This document shows, in pieces, positions 1 through 8,865 of a stretch of DNA of 49,648 bases; position 1 is the stretch's first letter; every line of letters begins with the position of its first letter. A model generated the notes under the pieces. That model was not told the origin of the DNA. It saw only the letters and a program-made list of their open reading frames with translations, and did not search any database. Made by a program: the position numbers and the translations under genes. The DNA comes from Verrucomicrobiales bacterium (GTDB lineage: Bacteria; Verrucomicrobiota; Verrucomicrobiia; Verrucomicrobiales; DEV007), in NCBI GenBank assembly GCA_030730365.1, contig JANQVJ010000002.1, positions 1-49,648 on the forward strand, read 5' to 3'.

Positions 1-1062
1 CAAAAAGAGCGTCGCGCGACTCGTCGCCTCGTGCTCGTGCTCGTGCTCGTGCTCGCCTTCGTGATCGTGGTCATCGTGACCGTGTTCGTCGCCTTCTCCG
101 TGGCCTTCACCGATTTCGGATCCGTCCTCGTTATGGGAATGGCCGTGGGCGGCGTCCATCGCTTCTTTGAGGGAAATGCTCCCCGCTCCGGCGAAGGAGA
201 GCGGGTAGGCTCCGCGAATGACGACCTCGTCGGCAGGGAAAATGCCGCTGAGGATCTCGACGGCCCGCTCGTTTTGCTCTCCCACTTCGACCGGCGCTTT
301 GACGAAACTATTCGGGAGGTCGAAGTGCTTCACAAAGACAAAGCGGTTCGCACCGCTCCCCTGTAGCGCTTCGCGCGGGACACTGAGAACATTTTCCCGC
401 GTCCCGGTGACGAAGGAAAAGGCGGCCCTCATTCCGGGAAGCAGGCGCCCGTCCGGATTGGCGAGGCGGAAGACAGCGTCAATCGTCCCAGTCTCGCGAT
501 CGGCCGAGGTTCCGAATCGCAGCAGAGTCCCCTCGAAGCTTTCTCCGGCGCGGGCGTCGACCTGTATTTCCGCTTTACTCCCGGGAGCGATCTCCGCTGT
601 CCGATATTCGGGCACCTTCGCGACAGCGAGGACTTCGGTTAAGTCGATGATTTCAATGAGCACTCGCTCCGGCTCGACCGCTTCGCCAGGACGGATCGAG
701 ACCGAGGAAACCATCCCGCCGATGGGAGCGCGGAGAGAGACCACCGGAGGCGGATCACCGGGCTGCCGGCTCTCGACCCGTGCGACCTCGCTACCCGCCT
801 CGACCTGATCGCCCGGCGCGACTTTTAGCTCGACGAGACGACCGGCAATACGGCTGCTCACGACGCCCGAGGCCCCGGGAACTGCTTCGATACGCCCCAG
901 CGTGGCAATGGTGTGCGAGAAATCAGACTCCTCGGCGACGACCGTCTCGAGGCGGAGATTTCGAACTCCGGTTTCGTCGAGAATGATGATGTCCTCCGTC
1001 TCTTCCGCGGGAGCGGAGAGGGACAGACTGAGAATCGATACGAAATAGATAAGTCTCTTCAT
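1..1062 (-). CDS. RND efflux periplasmic adaptor (CzcB/CusB-like), C-terminus beyond window
   Basis: The reading frame is open from an ATG at 1062 to the left edge, giving 354 residues with no stop, so the C-terminus is missing. A signal peptide (start MKRLIYFVSILSLS) precedes a membrane-fusion-protein layout: a lipoyl/biotinyl-like hairpin around residues 60-115, then beta-barrel segments with LRFGTSADRETGTIDA and a typical LLPGMRA stretch. Family members link an inner-membrane RND pump to a TolC channel across the periplasm. The last 55 or so residues are an extreme His/Glu/Asp/Gly tract containing an HEHEHEHE run, which points to divalent metal handling. The start codon overlaps the stop of the TolC-like gene upstream in an ATGA, so the two are probably translationally coupled. 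The pump gene would lie to the left, outside the window. The exact metal cannot be told from sequence. Confidence 0.88.
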   Translation of the reverse strand, partial: MKRLIYFVSILSLSLSAPAEETEDIIILDETGVRNLRLETVVAEESDFSHTIATLGRIEAVPGASGVVSSRIAGRLVELKVAPGDQVEAGSEVARVESRQPGDPPPVVSLRAPIGGMVSSVSIRPGEAVEPERVLIEIIDLTEVLAVAKVPEYRTAEIAPGSKAEIQVDARAGESFEGTLLRFGTSADRETGTIDAVFRLANPDGRLLPGMRAAFSFVTGTRENVLSVPREALQGSGANRFVFVKHFDLPNSFVKAPVEVGEQNERAVEILSGIFPADEVVIRGAYPLSFAGAGSISLKEAMDAAHGHSHNEDGSEIGEGHGEGDEHGHDDHDHEGEHEHEHEHEATSRATLFL

Positions 1063-2333
1063 TTGGCAGACGATCGGGAAAGAGCGAGTCCGGGATAAGC
1101 CCCGGTGACATAGCGCACGCGGGCTTCGGCGAGATGGTAGTCGGCGAGAAAATTGGTCGCGGCCGCGCGGAGTTCGAGGACCTGCTCCTGCGCTTTTTGT
1201 ACTTGCGCCAGAGTAGCCTCGCCCTTCCCGTAGGCGTCACGAAATCCGGTGAGATTCTCTTCGGCGAGAACGAGGAGATCTCCGCCGGCCTCGCGCGCGA
1301 GTTCCCACGAATCGAGACGGCGCTGCCAGGCTTCTTCGCATTCTGCCCGAACCGTAAAGCGTGCTGCCTCGACCCCTCCCGCGGCGGCTTCGGCATCGAT
1401 CCGGGCCTGCGCGATGGCATCCTGATTGCGTTGCCGAAAGGGCAGAGGGATGGAAATGCCGACCCCGGCAAAGGTGTTTTTCTCGAGGCCGGTCGGGTCG
1501 TCGTTCGCCGATTCGCCTTCGACAAAGACTTTCACCGCGATGTCTTCCCATCGTTTCGATTCCTCGAGGGCGATGGCGGCGCGGGATTCATCAATTTTAG
1601 CGAGGGCAAGGACATGATCGGGCCGCCGCTGCAGGATCCCGCTCATCTCCCCATCGGTCGCGGGACGCGAGGCGGGCAATTCCAGAGTGCCCGTGAGATT
1701 CAGCGCTGTGGTCGCCTCTAGCCCGACGAGCTGATTCAGTCCGAGTCGCTGCTGATTTTCCTGCGCCTGGAGCAACTTCACCGACTGATCGAGGGTGCGG
1801 CCGCTCAGGTTCGCCTGCATCAGGTCGAGCTTGGACGCTTCGCCGAGCGTCACTTTCCCCTCCAGTGATTGAATTATTTCTTTGTTTAAGGCGGCACCCT
1901 CCCGACCGAGTCGGATCTTTTCCCGCGTCGCGAGAAGCTCCACCACGGCGCGGTCGATTTCTCCGGCGAGTTGACGGCGTTGCTCGACAACCTCAGCTTC
2001 GGCGAGGACGACTTGCCAGGTGCGCAGCCCTTTTTCTTTTTTGAGCTTCGAGGTCAGAGGGAAACGCTGGGAAAAGGCAACTTCGTAGGTCCTTTCACCC
2101 TCATCGAGCCCGACCCCGTCACCACTTGCGCCGAGTTCCAGCTCAGGATTTTCCAATCGCCCCGCCCATTGCACTCGCGATGCTGCACGATTGATCTCGA
2201 GCGCAGCGACTTTGAGGTCGCGCTGGTTGGCAAAAGCGAGCGCGATCGCCTTTTCACGTGAGAGCGTGACGGCATCGTCGGCCATCACCGGCAGGCCGAT
2301 GAGGAGGAGGAAGTGAAGTAAAACGAATTTCAT
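1059..2333 (-). CDS. TolC/CzcC-family outer membrane efflux protein
   Basis: This 424-residue protein has a signal peptide (MKFVLLHFLLLIGLPVMA) and two long alpha-helical repeats typical of outer membrane efflux proteins. It carries NPELE in the first repeat and GVGISIPLPFRQRNQ in the second, the latter matching the conserved 'isiPLf.r.r' segment of CzcC/TolC channels. Members form trimeric outer-membrane channels for RND systems. It sits between the Cys/His-rich exported protein (132 bp gap) and the adaptor (4 bp overlap), so it probably belongs to a metal-efflux operon. Length is normal for CzcC-type proteins. The assignment to metal rather than drug export rests mainly on the His-rich neighbours. 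Confidence 0.88.
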   Translation of the reverse strand: MKFVLLHFLLLIGLPVMADDAVTLSREKAIALAFANQRDLKVAALEINRAASRVQWAGRLENPELELGASGDGVGLDEGERTYEVAFSQRFPLTSKLKKEKGLRTWQVVLAEAEVVEQRRQLAGEIDRAVVELLATREKIRLGREGAALNKEIIQSLEGKVTLGEASKLDLMQANLSGRTLDQSVKLLQAQENQQRLGLNQLVGLEATTALNLTGTLELPASRPATDGEMSGILQRRPDHVLALAKIDESRAAIALEESKRWEDIAVKVFVEGESANDDPTGLEKNTFAGVGISIPLPFRQRNQDAIAQARIDAEAAAGGVEAARFTVRAECEEAWQRRLDSWELAREAGGDLLVLAEENLTGFRDAYGKGEATLAQVQKAQEQVLELRAAATNFLADYHLAEARVRYVTGAYPGLALSRSSAK

Positions 2334-2465
2334 GCGATGAAAACAGAGCGGGGCTCAATCGGGAAGGCGTCTCCCGGGGACAGCTCAAGGAAGCGGCAGC
2401 CGATCAGCGCAACGACGCCGCGAGGGCGCAACGAAGCGGATCGGGGCAGCCTCAGAATGCGGGGA

Positions 2466-2876
2466 TCAAACCAGAAAACGACCCGTGAACGTCAGGTCGA
2501 TGAGAGAGACCGCGCCGTCAGGCGGCTCGAGATTTTCCGACGTGCGAAGCAGATCGCGGGGCACCGCATCGGCGAGCCGCGCTTCGAGACGGGAAAAGAG
2601 AACATAGGTCACGGCTAATGCCGGGATTTTCAGGACGATCGGAGGAGTGGCCTCGGAGAACTCGATCTCGCACGATTCCTGACACGGAGCCTCCTCATGA
2701 TGATGGTCATGAGACTGCAGGCAAGGTGCACCGGAGCCGCGCCCCTCTTCGGAGGCATGGTGATGAACTTCCAATCCCACCACCGAAAGCACATCGCACA
2801 AAGTCACCCTGCCACCCGACGCGAGGAGGGAAAAAAGGACGGACAGAATAAAAAGCTGTGTCGCTTGGCGCACCAT
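2466..2876 (-). CDS. Exported Cys/His-rich small protein, probable metal binding
   Basis: This 136-residue protein starts at the ATG at 2876; a longer upstream frame exists but has no hydrophobic start. The N-terminus is a signal peptide or membrane anchor (MVRQATQLFILSVLFSLLAS). The middle holds a dense metal-ligand region, HHHA, then a CLQSHDHHHEEAPCQESC segment, giving at least four Cys and seven His within about 40 residues. A second hydrophobic stretch, IVLKIPALAVTYVLF, lies near residue 95. I do not recognise a named family with certainty; small proteins of this kind (DUF2946/CopL-like) often precede metal-efflux genes. It is the first gene of the TolC-adaptor operon. A perfect -35 TTGACA lies at 2910-2915, but no good -10 stands at normal spacing. 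Role in metal sensing or chaperoning is inferred. Confidence 0.7.
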   Translation of the reverse strand: MVRQATQLFILSVLFSLLASGGRVTLCDVLSVVGLEVHHHASEEGRGSGAPCLQSHDHHHEEAPCQESCEIEFSEATPPIVLKIPALAVTYVLFSRLEARLADAVPRDLLRTSENLEPPDGAVSLIDLTFTGRFLV

Positions 2877-2943
2877 ATTCGAGCTAAAGGTTGGCGGCGA
2901 AGTCCCTTCTGTCAAAGGCTTTCCCCGCGGACCCCCGGGGCAC

Positions 2944-2971
2944 AAAAAAACCCTGCCGTCAGACAGGGTTT
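2944..2971 (-). terminator. Rho-independent terminator of rpsT
   Basis: On the minus strand an 8-bp stem (AAACCCTG/CAGGGTTT, 8-nt loop) is followed directly by a run of seven T. It lies 51 bp past the rpsT stop and before the metal-efflux operon. Confidence 0.85.
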
Positions 2972-3022
2972 GCTCCGTCACCGAACAGGATAGACCCGGT
3001 GAAGAGATATGGATCGGAAAAA

Positions 3023-3295
3023 TCAGGCCTGAGCAGGTGCCGGGCTGACCTTCACCGCCATGCGTCCTTTGACGCGGCTGGCGGTGCGTTTGTGCATCGC
3101 GCCGAACTTCGCGGCCTTATCAGCAGCGGAAGCAAACAAGTTGTAAGCTTTCTCCGCAGCGTCTTTGTCACCGGATTCGATAGCGGCAAGGGCGTTCTTA
3201 CGAGCCAGTTTAACACTGGACTTAATCGCGCGATTACGAGCCGTGCGGACTTTGGTCTGACGGACGCGTTTGAGAGCTGACTTGGTATTGGCCAT
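3023..3295 (-). CDS. rpsT: 30S ribosomal protein S20
   Basis: This 90-residue basic protein begins MANTKSALKRVRQ and has the S20 pattern of helical, Lys/Arg/Ala-rich sequence ending in GRMAVKVSPAPA. S20 binds 16S rRNA during 30S assembly. Length matches the family (about 87 residues). It stands alone, with its own promoter overlapping the end of the L,D-transpeptidase gene upstream and its own terminator downstream. Confidence 0.97.
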   Translation of the reverse strand: MANTKSALKRVRQTKVRTARNRAIKSSVKLARKNALAAIESGDKDAAEKAYNLFASAADKAAKFGAMHKRTASRVKGRMAVKVSPAPAQA

Positions 3296-3332
3296 CGGTA
3301 TCTGGTGTTTCGATCAATAAATGAAGGGGCGG

Positions 3333-3360
3333 AATATACGCACACCCCCGAATCAGTCAA
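3333..3360 (-). promoter_or_regulatory. rpsT promoter
   Basis: On the minus strand TTGACT (3360-3355) and TATATT (3338-3333) are separated by 16 bp. The -35 box overlaps the last codons and stop of the L,D-transpeptidase gene. The -10 is followed by CCGCCCC, a GC-rich discriminator. The predicted start near 3326 leaves a leader of about 30 nt. Confidence 0.75.
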
Positions 3361-4141
3361 CTTTTAACTCTGCGGGAGGTGCTACATCGAGATAATTCGT
3401 GTCGAATCCGGACTCGGTCAGCAGGTCCGAGCCGTCTTTAAAGATGCTCACTTCGTTCCAGACCGGCTTCACTGCTGTCGGCTCAATCTTCCCGAGAGCG
3501 AGCGGAGCGGCGGCGGCGGGGAGAGGCACTGCCTGGATCGCTTCTCCCATTTCCTTGCCTTTTTCCACATCGCGCCAGAGGCTCTTCTGCACGACGAAAA
3601 CTTTCGATCCTTCACCCACTCGATCGTGGAGATCGATGACGTCTTTGGATTTCATGCGAACGCAACCGTAGCTCGCCGGCTTGCCGATGTCACGCTCCGC
3701 CGCAGTGCCGTGAATGTAGATGCAGCGAGCGAAAGCATTGGCGTTTTTCGGCTCGAGGCCCTTGAGCCAGAGAATGCGGGACACGATGGGATCACGTCCG
3801 GGAGAGTTTGGTTTGACGACCTCGCCGGTCCACTGACGACTTTTGAAAACGGCTCCGGCAGGCTTACCCGATCCGACCTTTTCCGCCACTTCCATTTTGC
3901 CGAGAGGGGTGCGGTAGCTCCCTTTTTCATCGCCAAGTCCGAATTTAGAAGTCGAGACGGGATAGGTCTTGACGAGCTCTCCATGCCGATAGAGCGCCAT
4001 CTTCTGCATCGGCACCGAGACCTCCATCACATTGAGGCTATCGCGCTTGGCGGAGGTTTGAACGGCACAGCTGCTCATGGAGAGGGCTGCACCAGCGAGG
4101 AGGGAAATCTGAAGGAATTTCCCGAGAATGTTGGATCTCAT
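3353..4141 (-). CDS. L,D-transpeptidase (YkuD domain) lipoprotein
   Basis: This 262-residue protein has a lipoprotein signal with the lipobox SMSSC (Cys25), so it should be membrane-anchored outside the cytoplasm. The YkuD catalytic domain covers residues 35-180. His144 lies in IHGT and the nucleophile Cys160 in SYGCVRM, matching the HG...S.GC.R signature. Enzymes of this family make 3-3 cross-links in peptidoglycan or attach proteins to it. The last 80 residues are a low-complexity tail of unknown role. A TATAAT box stands at 4160-4155 just upstream. The neighbours (rpsT, secreted unknown) give no further hint of its partner. Confidence 0.92.
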   Translation of the reverse strand: MRSNILGKFLQISLLAGAALSMSSCAVQTSAKRDSLNVMEVSVPMQKMALYRHGELVKTYPVSTSKFGLGDEKGSYRTPLGKMEVAEKVGSGKPAGAVFKSRQWTGEVVKPNSPGRDPIVSRILWLKGLEPKNANAFARCIYIHGTAAERDIGKPASYGCVRMKSKDVIDLHDRVGEGSKVFVVQKSLWRDVEKGKEMGEAIQAVPLPAAAAPLALGKIEPTAVKPVWNEVSIFKDGSDLLTESGFDTNYLDVAPPAELKVD

Positions 4142-4154
4142 GTTGGAATTTGTA

Positions 4155-4160
4155 ATTATA
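4155..4160 (-). promoter_or_regulatory. Probable -10 box of the L,D-transpeptidase gene
   Basis: A perfect TATAAT on the minus strand lies 13 bp upstream of the start codon. No convincing -35 hexamer stands 16-18 bp further up, so the call is tentative. Confidence 0.35.
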
Positions 4161-4327
4161 ACGAAGTTTCAGGTCTTCTCTTAGAGGACCCCGCTACAAA
4201 TTCCCGATCTTGTTGGTTCCAGTGAGTGAGTGGTGAATTCATCTTAAATAAATACAAATTTCTAGCATTCTCTTTTGTCGGATCTAAATTTCTTTTTTTG
4301 AGGGGCTGCACTTTCAGCCAATCCATC

Positions 4328-5263
4328 ATGTCCTTCACCAATCCGGTCCTGCTGATCCTTATTCTTGCCCTTCTTCCGGCGGGTTCCGCTCTGCCCCCCC
4401 TGCAAGCACAGGAGATTCCGGAAGAACTCCTCGAAGACGAACATCTTCGTGAAGAAATGGGAGTGAATGACTTCACCGCTCCGTCGATTCGCAAGATCTT
4501 CGATGATCTCAGGAAAATGCGGCCGCTTCCCTACGAGGAGCTGAAGCGCCCGCTGCCCGAGCAGACGCCTCAGGATCGCACGAAATTGGCCCTTACGGTG
4601 GGCCTCCTCCTCGCCGATGGCTTCTTTGCCGTCGAAGCAGAACAGTTTTTTGATCTTGAGCCGATCGGTCGCGTTCTCCTCAATCACTCGAAGGTTCTCG
4701 GCTCAGGGACTCGGATTTCGAGCCACATGAAAAGTGTCCTCGAAAAAGGAGCCAAGGGCGAATGGGAGGCACTGAAAGAGGAGCTTGTCCGCACGCAGAA
4801 AGACGTGGAAAAAGAGATGGTCCTGATCCGTGACGTGGATGCCGCGAACCTTATCAGTCTGGCAGGGTGGCTCCGCGCGTTTGAAATTGGCTGCGCCGCT
4901 TCTCTCAATCCTTACGATCAGGCTAAGGCCGCCACTCTCGCCCGCCCTGAAGTGGTGGAGTATTTTGTCCTCAATCTTGAGACCCTCGAACCCCGCATTC
5001 AGAAAAACAAGCTCGTCGCACGCATCCGCGAGAACCTGGTGACGATACAGGAAAAAACGAAAGTCCCCGATCAGGAGGTTCTGAGCGAGGAGGAAGTCCG
5101 GGAACTGCAGGTGCTCGTCGAAGAACTGGTCGACCAGATCCACGGCAGCGAGCGCCTCATCAAATCTAACCAGACCTCCACCGAAGCAAAACCCGGCGGC
5201 ACGGCGACACCGGCCAAACCTGCCGCTACTGGCGGGGTCATCTCCGGTGAAGTGCCCGAGTGA
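4328..5263 (+). CDS. Secreted alpha-helical protein of unknown function
   Basis: This 311-residue protein starts at the ATG at 4328, where a clear signal peptide begins (MSFTNPVLLILILALLPAGS); a frame upstream adds only 34 residues without signal character. After cleavage the mature protein is acidic and helical (EIPEELLEDEHLREEMG, later VLSEEEVRELQVLVEELVDQ). It has no catalytic motif I recognise and ends in a Thr/Pro/Ala/Gly-rich tail. It resembles helical exported unknowns of Verrucomicrobiota, but I cannot name a family. It is divergent from the L,D-transpeptidase gene and convergent with trpB (22 bp apart), so it is probably transcribed alone. No Shine-Dalgarno sequence is evident. Confidence 0.75.
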   Translation: MSFTNPVLLILILALLPAGSALPPLQAQEIPEELLEDEHLREEMGVNDFTAPSIRKIFDDLRKMRPLPYEELKRPLPEQTPQDRTKLALTVGLLLADGFFAVEAEQFFDLEPIGRVLLNHSKVLGSGTRISSHMKSVLEKGAKGEWEALKEELVRTQKDVEKEMVLIRDVDAANLISLAGWLRAFEIGCAASLNPYDQAKAATLARPEVVEYFVLNLETLEPRIQKNKLVARIRENLVTIQEKTKVPDQEVLSEEEVRELQVLVEELVDQIHGSERLIKSNQTSTEAKPGGTATPAKPAATGGVISGEVPE

Positions 5264-5285
5264 TCCGGGGAGATCAGGCAGTAGA

Positions 5286-6497
5286 TCAGAGACCCGGGAG
5301 GAGAAACCGGGCAGCCTGGTCGACGTCTTTATCTCCGCGACCCGAGAGGTTCACTACGATGATCTGATCGCGGTCCATCTTCGGCGCGGCTTTTTTGACG
5401 TAGGCGAGCGCGTGGGATGTCTCGAGAGCGGGGATGATGCCCTCGGTGCGGGAAAGCTCGGAGAAGGCGTCGAGCGCTTCATCGTCGGTCGCGTAGGTGT
5501 AGTCGACACGGCCTTCGCTCTGGAGCCAGGCGTGCTCGGGGCCGACGGCAGCGTAATCCAAGCCGGCTGAAACGGAATGGGTCAGCTCGATCTGGCCGTC
5601 ATCGTCTGCGAGCAACCAGGTCTTGGTTCCCTGGAGGACACCGAGCTTGCCGCCCTGGAATCTGGCCGCGTGTTCGCCGAGCTTGATTCCGTGGCCGCCA
5701 GCCTCGACACCCATCATCTTCACGCTCTCGTCGCCGAGGAAGGGGTGGAAAAGGCCGATCGCATTGCTGCCGCCGCCGACACAGGCAACGAGGAGGTCGG
5801 GGAGGCGCTTCTCGCGTTCGAGAATCTGCTTTCTCGCCTCAACACCAATGATGCGGTGAAAGTCACGCACCATCATCGGGTAGGGATGCGGTCCGAGGGC
5901 GCTGCCGAGGATGTAGTGGGTCGTACGCACGTTTGTGACCCAGTCGCGAAGGGCCTCGTTGACGGCTTCCTTGAGAGTCTTCTGTCCGGCTTCGACACCG
6001 CGGACTTCGGCCCCGAGGAGCCGCATGCGAATGACGTTGAGACGCTGGCGCTCCATGTCGATGGCGCCCATGTAAACGACACACTCCATCCCGAATCGGG
6101 CCGCGACGGTGGCGGTGGCGACCCCATGCTGCCCGGCCCCGGTCTCGGCAATGATGCGTTTTTTACCGAGACGTTTTGCGAGAATGATCTGGCCGAGAGC
6201 ATTATTGATCTTGTGCGCGCCGGTGTGGAGGAGGTCTTCGCGCTTCAGGTAGATGCGGGCACCACCGAGCATTTCCGTCCAGCGTTCCGCAAAGTAAAGG
6301 GGAGTTTCCCGTCCGCAAAATTCGGAGAGGAGGCGATCGAGCTCTTCCTGAAAGACCGGATCAGCCTTAGCTCGGTGGTATTCCTCGGTCAGCGTGTCGA
6401 GGGCCGCGACGAGGGTCTCGGGAACGAATCGACCGCCGAAGGTGCCGAAATGTCCGCTCGCGTCGGGAAGGGTCTGCGTCGTTGTGGCTGTGCTCAT
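5286..6497 (-). CDS. trpB: Tryptophan synthase beta chain
   Basis: This 403-residue protein is full length for TrpB1. It condenses indole with L-serine to form tryptophan, using PLP. The PLP lysine is Lys96 in [10 protein letters not shown], and the glycine-rich phosphate loop is [10 protein letters not shown]. The start [15 protein letters not shown] is typical of the family. No trpA, trpC or other trp gene is adjacent, so the pathway is scattered or trpA lies elsewhere. The gene is divergent from ffs. Confidence 0.98.
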   Translation of the reverse strand: MSTATTTQTLPDASGHFGTFGGRFVPETLVAALDTLTEEYHRAKADPVFQEELDRLLSEFCGRETPLYFAERWTEMLGGARIYLKREDLLHTGAHKINNALGQIILAKRLGKKRIIAETGAGQHGVATATVAARFGMECVVYMGAIDMERQRLNVIRMRLLGAEVRGVEAGQKTLKEAVNEALRDWVTNVRTTHYILGSALGPHPYPMMVRDFHRIIGVEARKQILEREKRLPDLLVACVGGGSNAIGLFHPFLGDESVKMMGVEAGGHGIKLGEHAARFQGGKLGVLQGTKTWLLADDDGQIELTHSVSAGLDYAAVGPEHAWLQSEGRVDYTYATDDEALDAFSELSRTEGIIPALETSHALAYVKKAAPKMDRDQIIVVNLSGRGDKDVDQAARFLLPGL

Positions 6498-6563
6498 CAG
6501 TGGGAAAGGTTACGCTGGCTCCAATCAAATTGTTTTCAAGACTCGCATTTTCCGCGTGCCGTG

Positions 6564-6569
6564 TATATT
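6564..6569 (+). promoter_or_regulatory. Probable -10 box of ffs
   Basis: TATATT lies about 6-10 bp before the expected 5' end of the SRP RNA and is followed by a GC-rich CGCCGAGG, resembling the rpsT and rpsL promoters. The -35 region (CTCGCA at 16 bp) is poor. Confidence 0.45.
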
Positions 6570-6574
6570 CGCCG

Positions 6575-6668
6575 AGGTCAGAGGCTGCGGAGTGAAGGCG
6601 GGTAAACCCCGCCAGGGCCGGAAGGCAGCAACGGTAGCTTGTCCTTCATTGCCGCAGTTCTCTGGCTA
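6575..6668 (+). ncRNA. ffs: Signal recognition particle RNA, small bacterial (4.5S) type
   Basis: The conserved SRP domain IV core is present around 6598-6637, including GCCAGGGCCGGAAGG followed by CAGCAACGG. It is flanked by a long helix: GTCAGAG (6577-6583) pairs with CTCTGGC (6660-6666), CTGCGG (6585-6590) with CCGCAG (6652-6657), and AGTGAAGG (6591-6598) with CCTTCATT (6643-6650). The RNA binds Ffh and guides nascent membrane proteins to FtsY. The short form, without an Alu domain, is usual in Gram-negative bacteria. Ends are approximate to a few bases. Confidence 0.92.
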
Positions 6669-6686
6669 TTTCTCATCTCCGGCGCT

Positions 6687-8117
6687 TCAGGCGGCCGCCA
6701 CCGCGCCAACCACGTCGAAAACCTCCCGGGCATCGCTCACGACACCGGTCACGGCAGCGGCAGCGACCATCACGGGCGACATCAGGATCGTGCGACCGAC
6801 CGGGCTGCCCTGGCGGCCTTTGAAATTCCGGTTGCTGGAGCTGGCGCAGAGCTGGTCACCGATCAGTTTATCGGGATTCATCGCGAGACACATGGAACAG
6901 CCGGCGGCACGCCATTCGAAACCGGCCGCTTCGAAGATCTTATCAATGCCTTCCTGCTTGCAAAGGTGGTCGACGATTTCGGACCCGGGGACGGCGATGG
7001 CGGTGACGCCCTGCGCGACAGTGCGACCCTTGAGAAACTTCGCTGTCTCCCGGAAGTCCGAGAGGCGTCCATTCGTACAACTTCCGATAAAGCAAACATC
7101 AACAGGCGTGCCGGCGATGGGGGTGCCGCCTTCGAATTTCATGTACTCGAGCGCTTCGCGGATGCTCTCGCGACCTTCTTCATCCGTCGCGTCGGAGGGA
7201 GAAGGGATGTTCTCCGTGACAAAGATCCCGTGATCAGGCGAGATGCCCCAGGTGACCGAGGGCGCAATGTCTTCGGCCTTGATATTAACGACATCGTCGT
7301 AAACACATCCGCGATCCGAGGCGATCGACTTCCAACCTTCCACGGCGGCATCCCAGGCTTCGCCTTTCGGTGAGTAGGGACGGCCTTTCAGGTATTCAAA
7401 GGTCTTCTCATCGGGATTCACATACCCGCAACGAGCACCGCCCTCGATCGCCATGTTGCAGACGGTCATGCGCTCTTCCATCGAGAAGGCATCAAAGAGG
7501 CTGCCGCCATACTCGTAAGCATACCCGATCCCGCCCTTCGCCCCGAGGAGCTTGATGATGTGAAGAATGACATCCTTCGCGTAAACGCCCGGCTTGAGGG
7601 CGCCATCCACATTGATGCGGCGCACCTTGAGTTTGCTCAACGCCATCGTCTGGGTGGCGAGGACATCGCGGATCTGCGTGGTACCGATTCCGAAAGCGAT
7701 CGCGCCGAAGGCTCCGTGCGTGGCGGTGTGCGAGTCTCCGCAGGCGATCGTGGTACCTGGCTGGGTAATCCCCTGCTCCGGCCCTACGACATGGACGATG
7801 CCCTGACTACCGCTGCCGATATCAAAGAATTTTACGCCGAACTCCGCGCAGTTATTCCGCAGTGCGAGGATCATCTCCTGCGCCAGCTTGTCCTCGAAAG
7901 GCTCCGCCTGATTCCGCGTCGGCACGATGTGATCAACCGTCGCGAAAGTGCGACTGGGATATTTCACCTTAAGCCCGAGATCGCGCAACATACCGAAGGC
8001 CTGCGGACTGGTGACCTCGTGAATGAGGTGCGTGCCGATGAGAAGTTGAGTTTGTCCGTTCGACAATTCTCTCACCGCATGTGCATTCCAGACTTTTTCA
8101 AACAGACTTTGACTCAT
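6687..8117 (-). CDS. leuC: 3-isopropylmalate dehydratase large subunit
   Basis: This 476-residue aconitase-family protein isomerises 2- and 3-isopropylmalate in leucine synthesis, together with LeuD. The three [4Fe-4S] cysteines are seen in FIGSCTNGR and in [10 protein letters not shown] near residue 410. [19 protein letters not shown] is the typical substrate and cluster segment. Length is right for bacterial LeuC. leuD is not adjacent, which is unusual since leuCD normally sit together. The gene converges on ffs and is divergent from the small lipoprotein gene. Confidence 0.96.
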   Translation of the reverse strand: MSQSLFEKVWNAHAVRELSNGQTQLLIGTHLIHEVTSPQAFGMLRDLGLKVKYPSRTFATVDHIVPTRNQAEPFEDKLAQEMILALRNNCAEFGVKFFDIGSGSQGIVHVVGPEQGITQPGTTIACGDSHTATHGAFGAIAFGIGTTQIRDVLATQTMALSKLKVRRINVDGALKPGVYAKDVILHIIKLLGAKGGIGYAYEYGGSLFDAFSMEERMTVCNMAIEGGARCGYVNPDEKTFEYLKGRPYSPKGEAWDAAVEGWKSIASDRGCVYDDVVNIKAEDIAPSVTWGISPDHGIFVTENIPSPSDATDEEGRESIREALEYMKFEGGTPIAGTPVDVCFIGSCTNGRLSDFRETAKFLKGRTVAQGVTAIAVPGSEIVDHLCKQEGIDKIFEAAGFEWRAAGCSMCLAMNPDKLIGDQLCASSSNRNFKGRQGSPVGRTILMSPVMVAAAAVTGVVSDAREVFDVVGAVAAA

Positions 8118-8296
8118 TTTTCAGACAATTGGAGTTTTGGGCGGGAAGCTAGCACACGCTGCAAGGGTGGGTAACAGAAACTTTTCACGGAACACCAGCG
8201 AAAAACGACCTAGCAAAGGGGTAATTCATTGAAAACGAATACTTTAGGGCGTAACGAAATCAAGCCACTAAGGCTAACCAACCCAACTGAACCAAC

Positions 8297-8575
8297 ATGA
8301 AAATTACTAAATTGACCGGAAAACTGATGGCAGTCGCCCTCATCGGAGCTGCCTTTTCACTCGCGAGTTGCGAGAAGACCACGGAAGGTGTCTCCGAAGA
8401 CGCCGCAAACGCCGTCGAAGCCGCTACAGAAAAAGCGGAAGAAGCCGCTGATGCCACGGAGAAAGCGGTCGACGCTGCCAAGGGCGCTGCCACGGAAGCA
8501 ACCGAAACTGCCAAGGAAGCCATCAACGAGGCCGCCAAGAAAGTCGAAGAAGCCACCGCTCCTGCTGCCCAGTAA
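8297..8575 (+). CDS. Small Ala/Glu-rich lipoprotein
   Basis: This 92-residue protein has a lipoprotein signal ending in the lipobox SLASC (Cys25). The mature part is a single long amphipathic helix built from Ala, Glu, Lys and Thr in roughly heptad spacing (EKAEEAADATEKAVDAAKG and onward), with no aromatic residues. It resembles Lpp-like or LEA-like helical lipoproteins in character only; no family is assigned. A tether between membrane and wall, or a stress role, is guesswork. It is monocistronic, with two terminator-like hairpins just after the stop. Confidence 0.8.
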   Translation: MKITKLTGKLMAVALIGAAFSLASCEKTTEGVSEDAANAVEAATEKAEEAADATEKAVDAAKGAATEATETAKEAINEAAKKVEEATAPAAQ

Positions 8576-8586
8576 TCATTCTGCAC

Positions 8587-8612
8587 GGGCACTGATCTGC
8601 CCACGCTTTTTT
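8587..8612 (+). terminator. Terminator-like hairpin, first of a tandem pair
   Basis: GGGCA (8587-8591) pairs with TGCCC (8598-8602) around a 6-nt loop. Four bases later comes a run of six T. Confidence 0.55.
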
Positions 8613-8614
8613 AG

Positions 8615-8645
8615 AGCCCCACTTCGTAAGAGGCGGGGCTTTTTA
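8615..8645 (+). terminator. Rho-independent terminator of the lipoprotein gene
   Basis: AGCCCC (8615-8620) pairs with GGGGCT (8635-8640), extended inside by a partial CTT/AAG pairing, and is followed directly by a T run from 8640. Confidence 0.75.
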
Positions 8646-8680
8646 AATGCTTTGCTTCTACCGGTCGAAGTCTCCACAAA

Positions 8681-8707
8681 GGGAATCGAGATCGACTCAC
8701 GATTCCC
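8681..8707. repeat. Perfect 8-bp inverted repeat between two terminators
   Basis: GGGAATCG (8681-8688) and CGATTCCC (8700-8707) are perfect complements with an 11-nt spacer. It sits in the gene-free stretch 8648-8832, which otherwise shows no ORF or RNA motif I recognise. Confidence 0.5.
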
Positions 8708-8832
8708 TGCACTCAGGGCCTGCTGCTTCCGCCGGTGCGAAGGGTGGAGGTGGTATAAAAACCGCGTCAAAAACACTCCATATCGCGGTGCTCAAGAGCC
8801 TGTAGTCACCCATTCAACCCTGTCCGGTCGGC

Positions 8833-8865
8833 AAAAAAAAGACCGGCGGTTTCCCGCCGGTCTTT
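8833..8865 (-). terminator. Rho-independent terminator of metK-ahcY
   Basis: AAAGACCGGCGG (8838-8849) and CCGCCGGTCTTT (8854-8865) form a perfect 12-bp stem with a 4-nt loop. On the minus strand this runs into eight T (8840-8833). It lies 27 bp after the ahcY stop. Confidence 0.92.

Noticed and set aside
31..366. 111-codon plus-strand frame starting with repeated Val-Leu
   Set aside because: It is the antisense of the His/Glu repeat in the efflux adaptor; GTG-CTC repeats read as Val-Leu.
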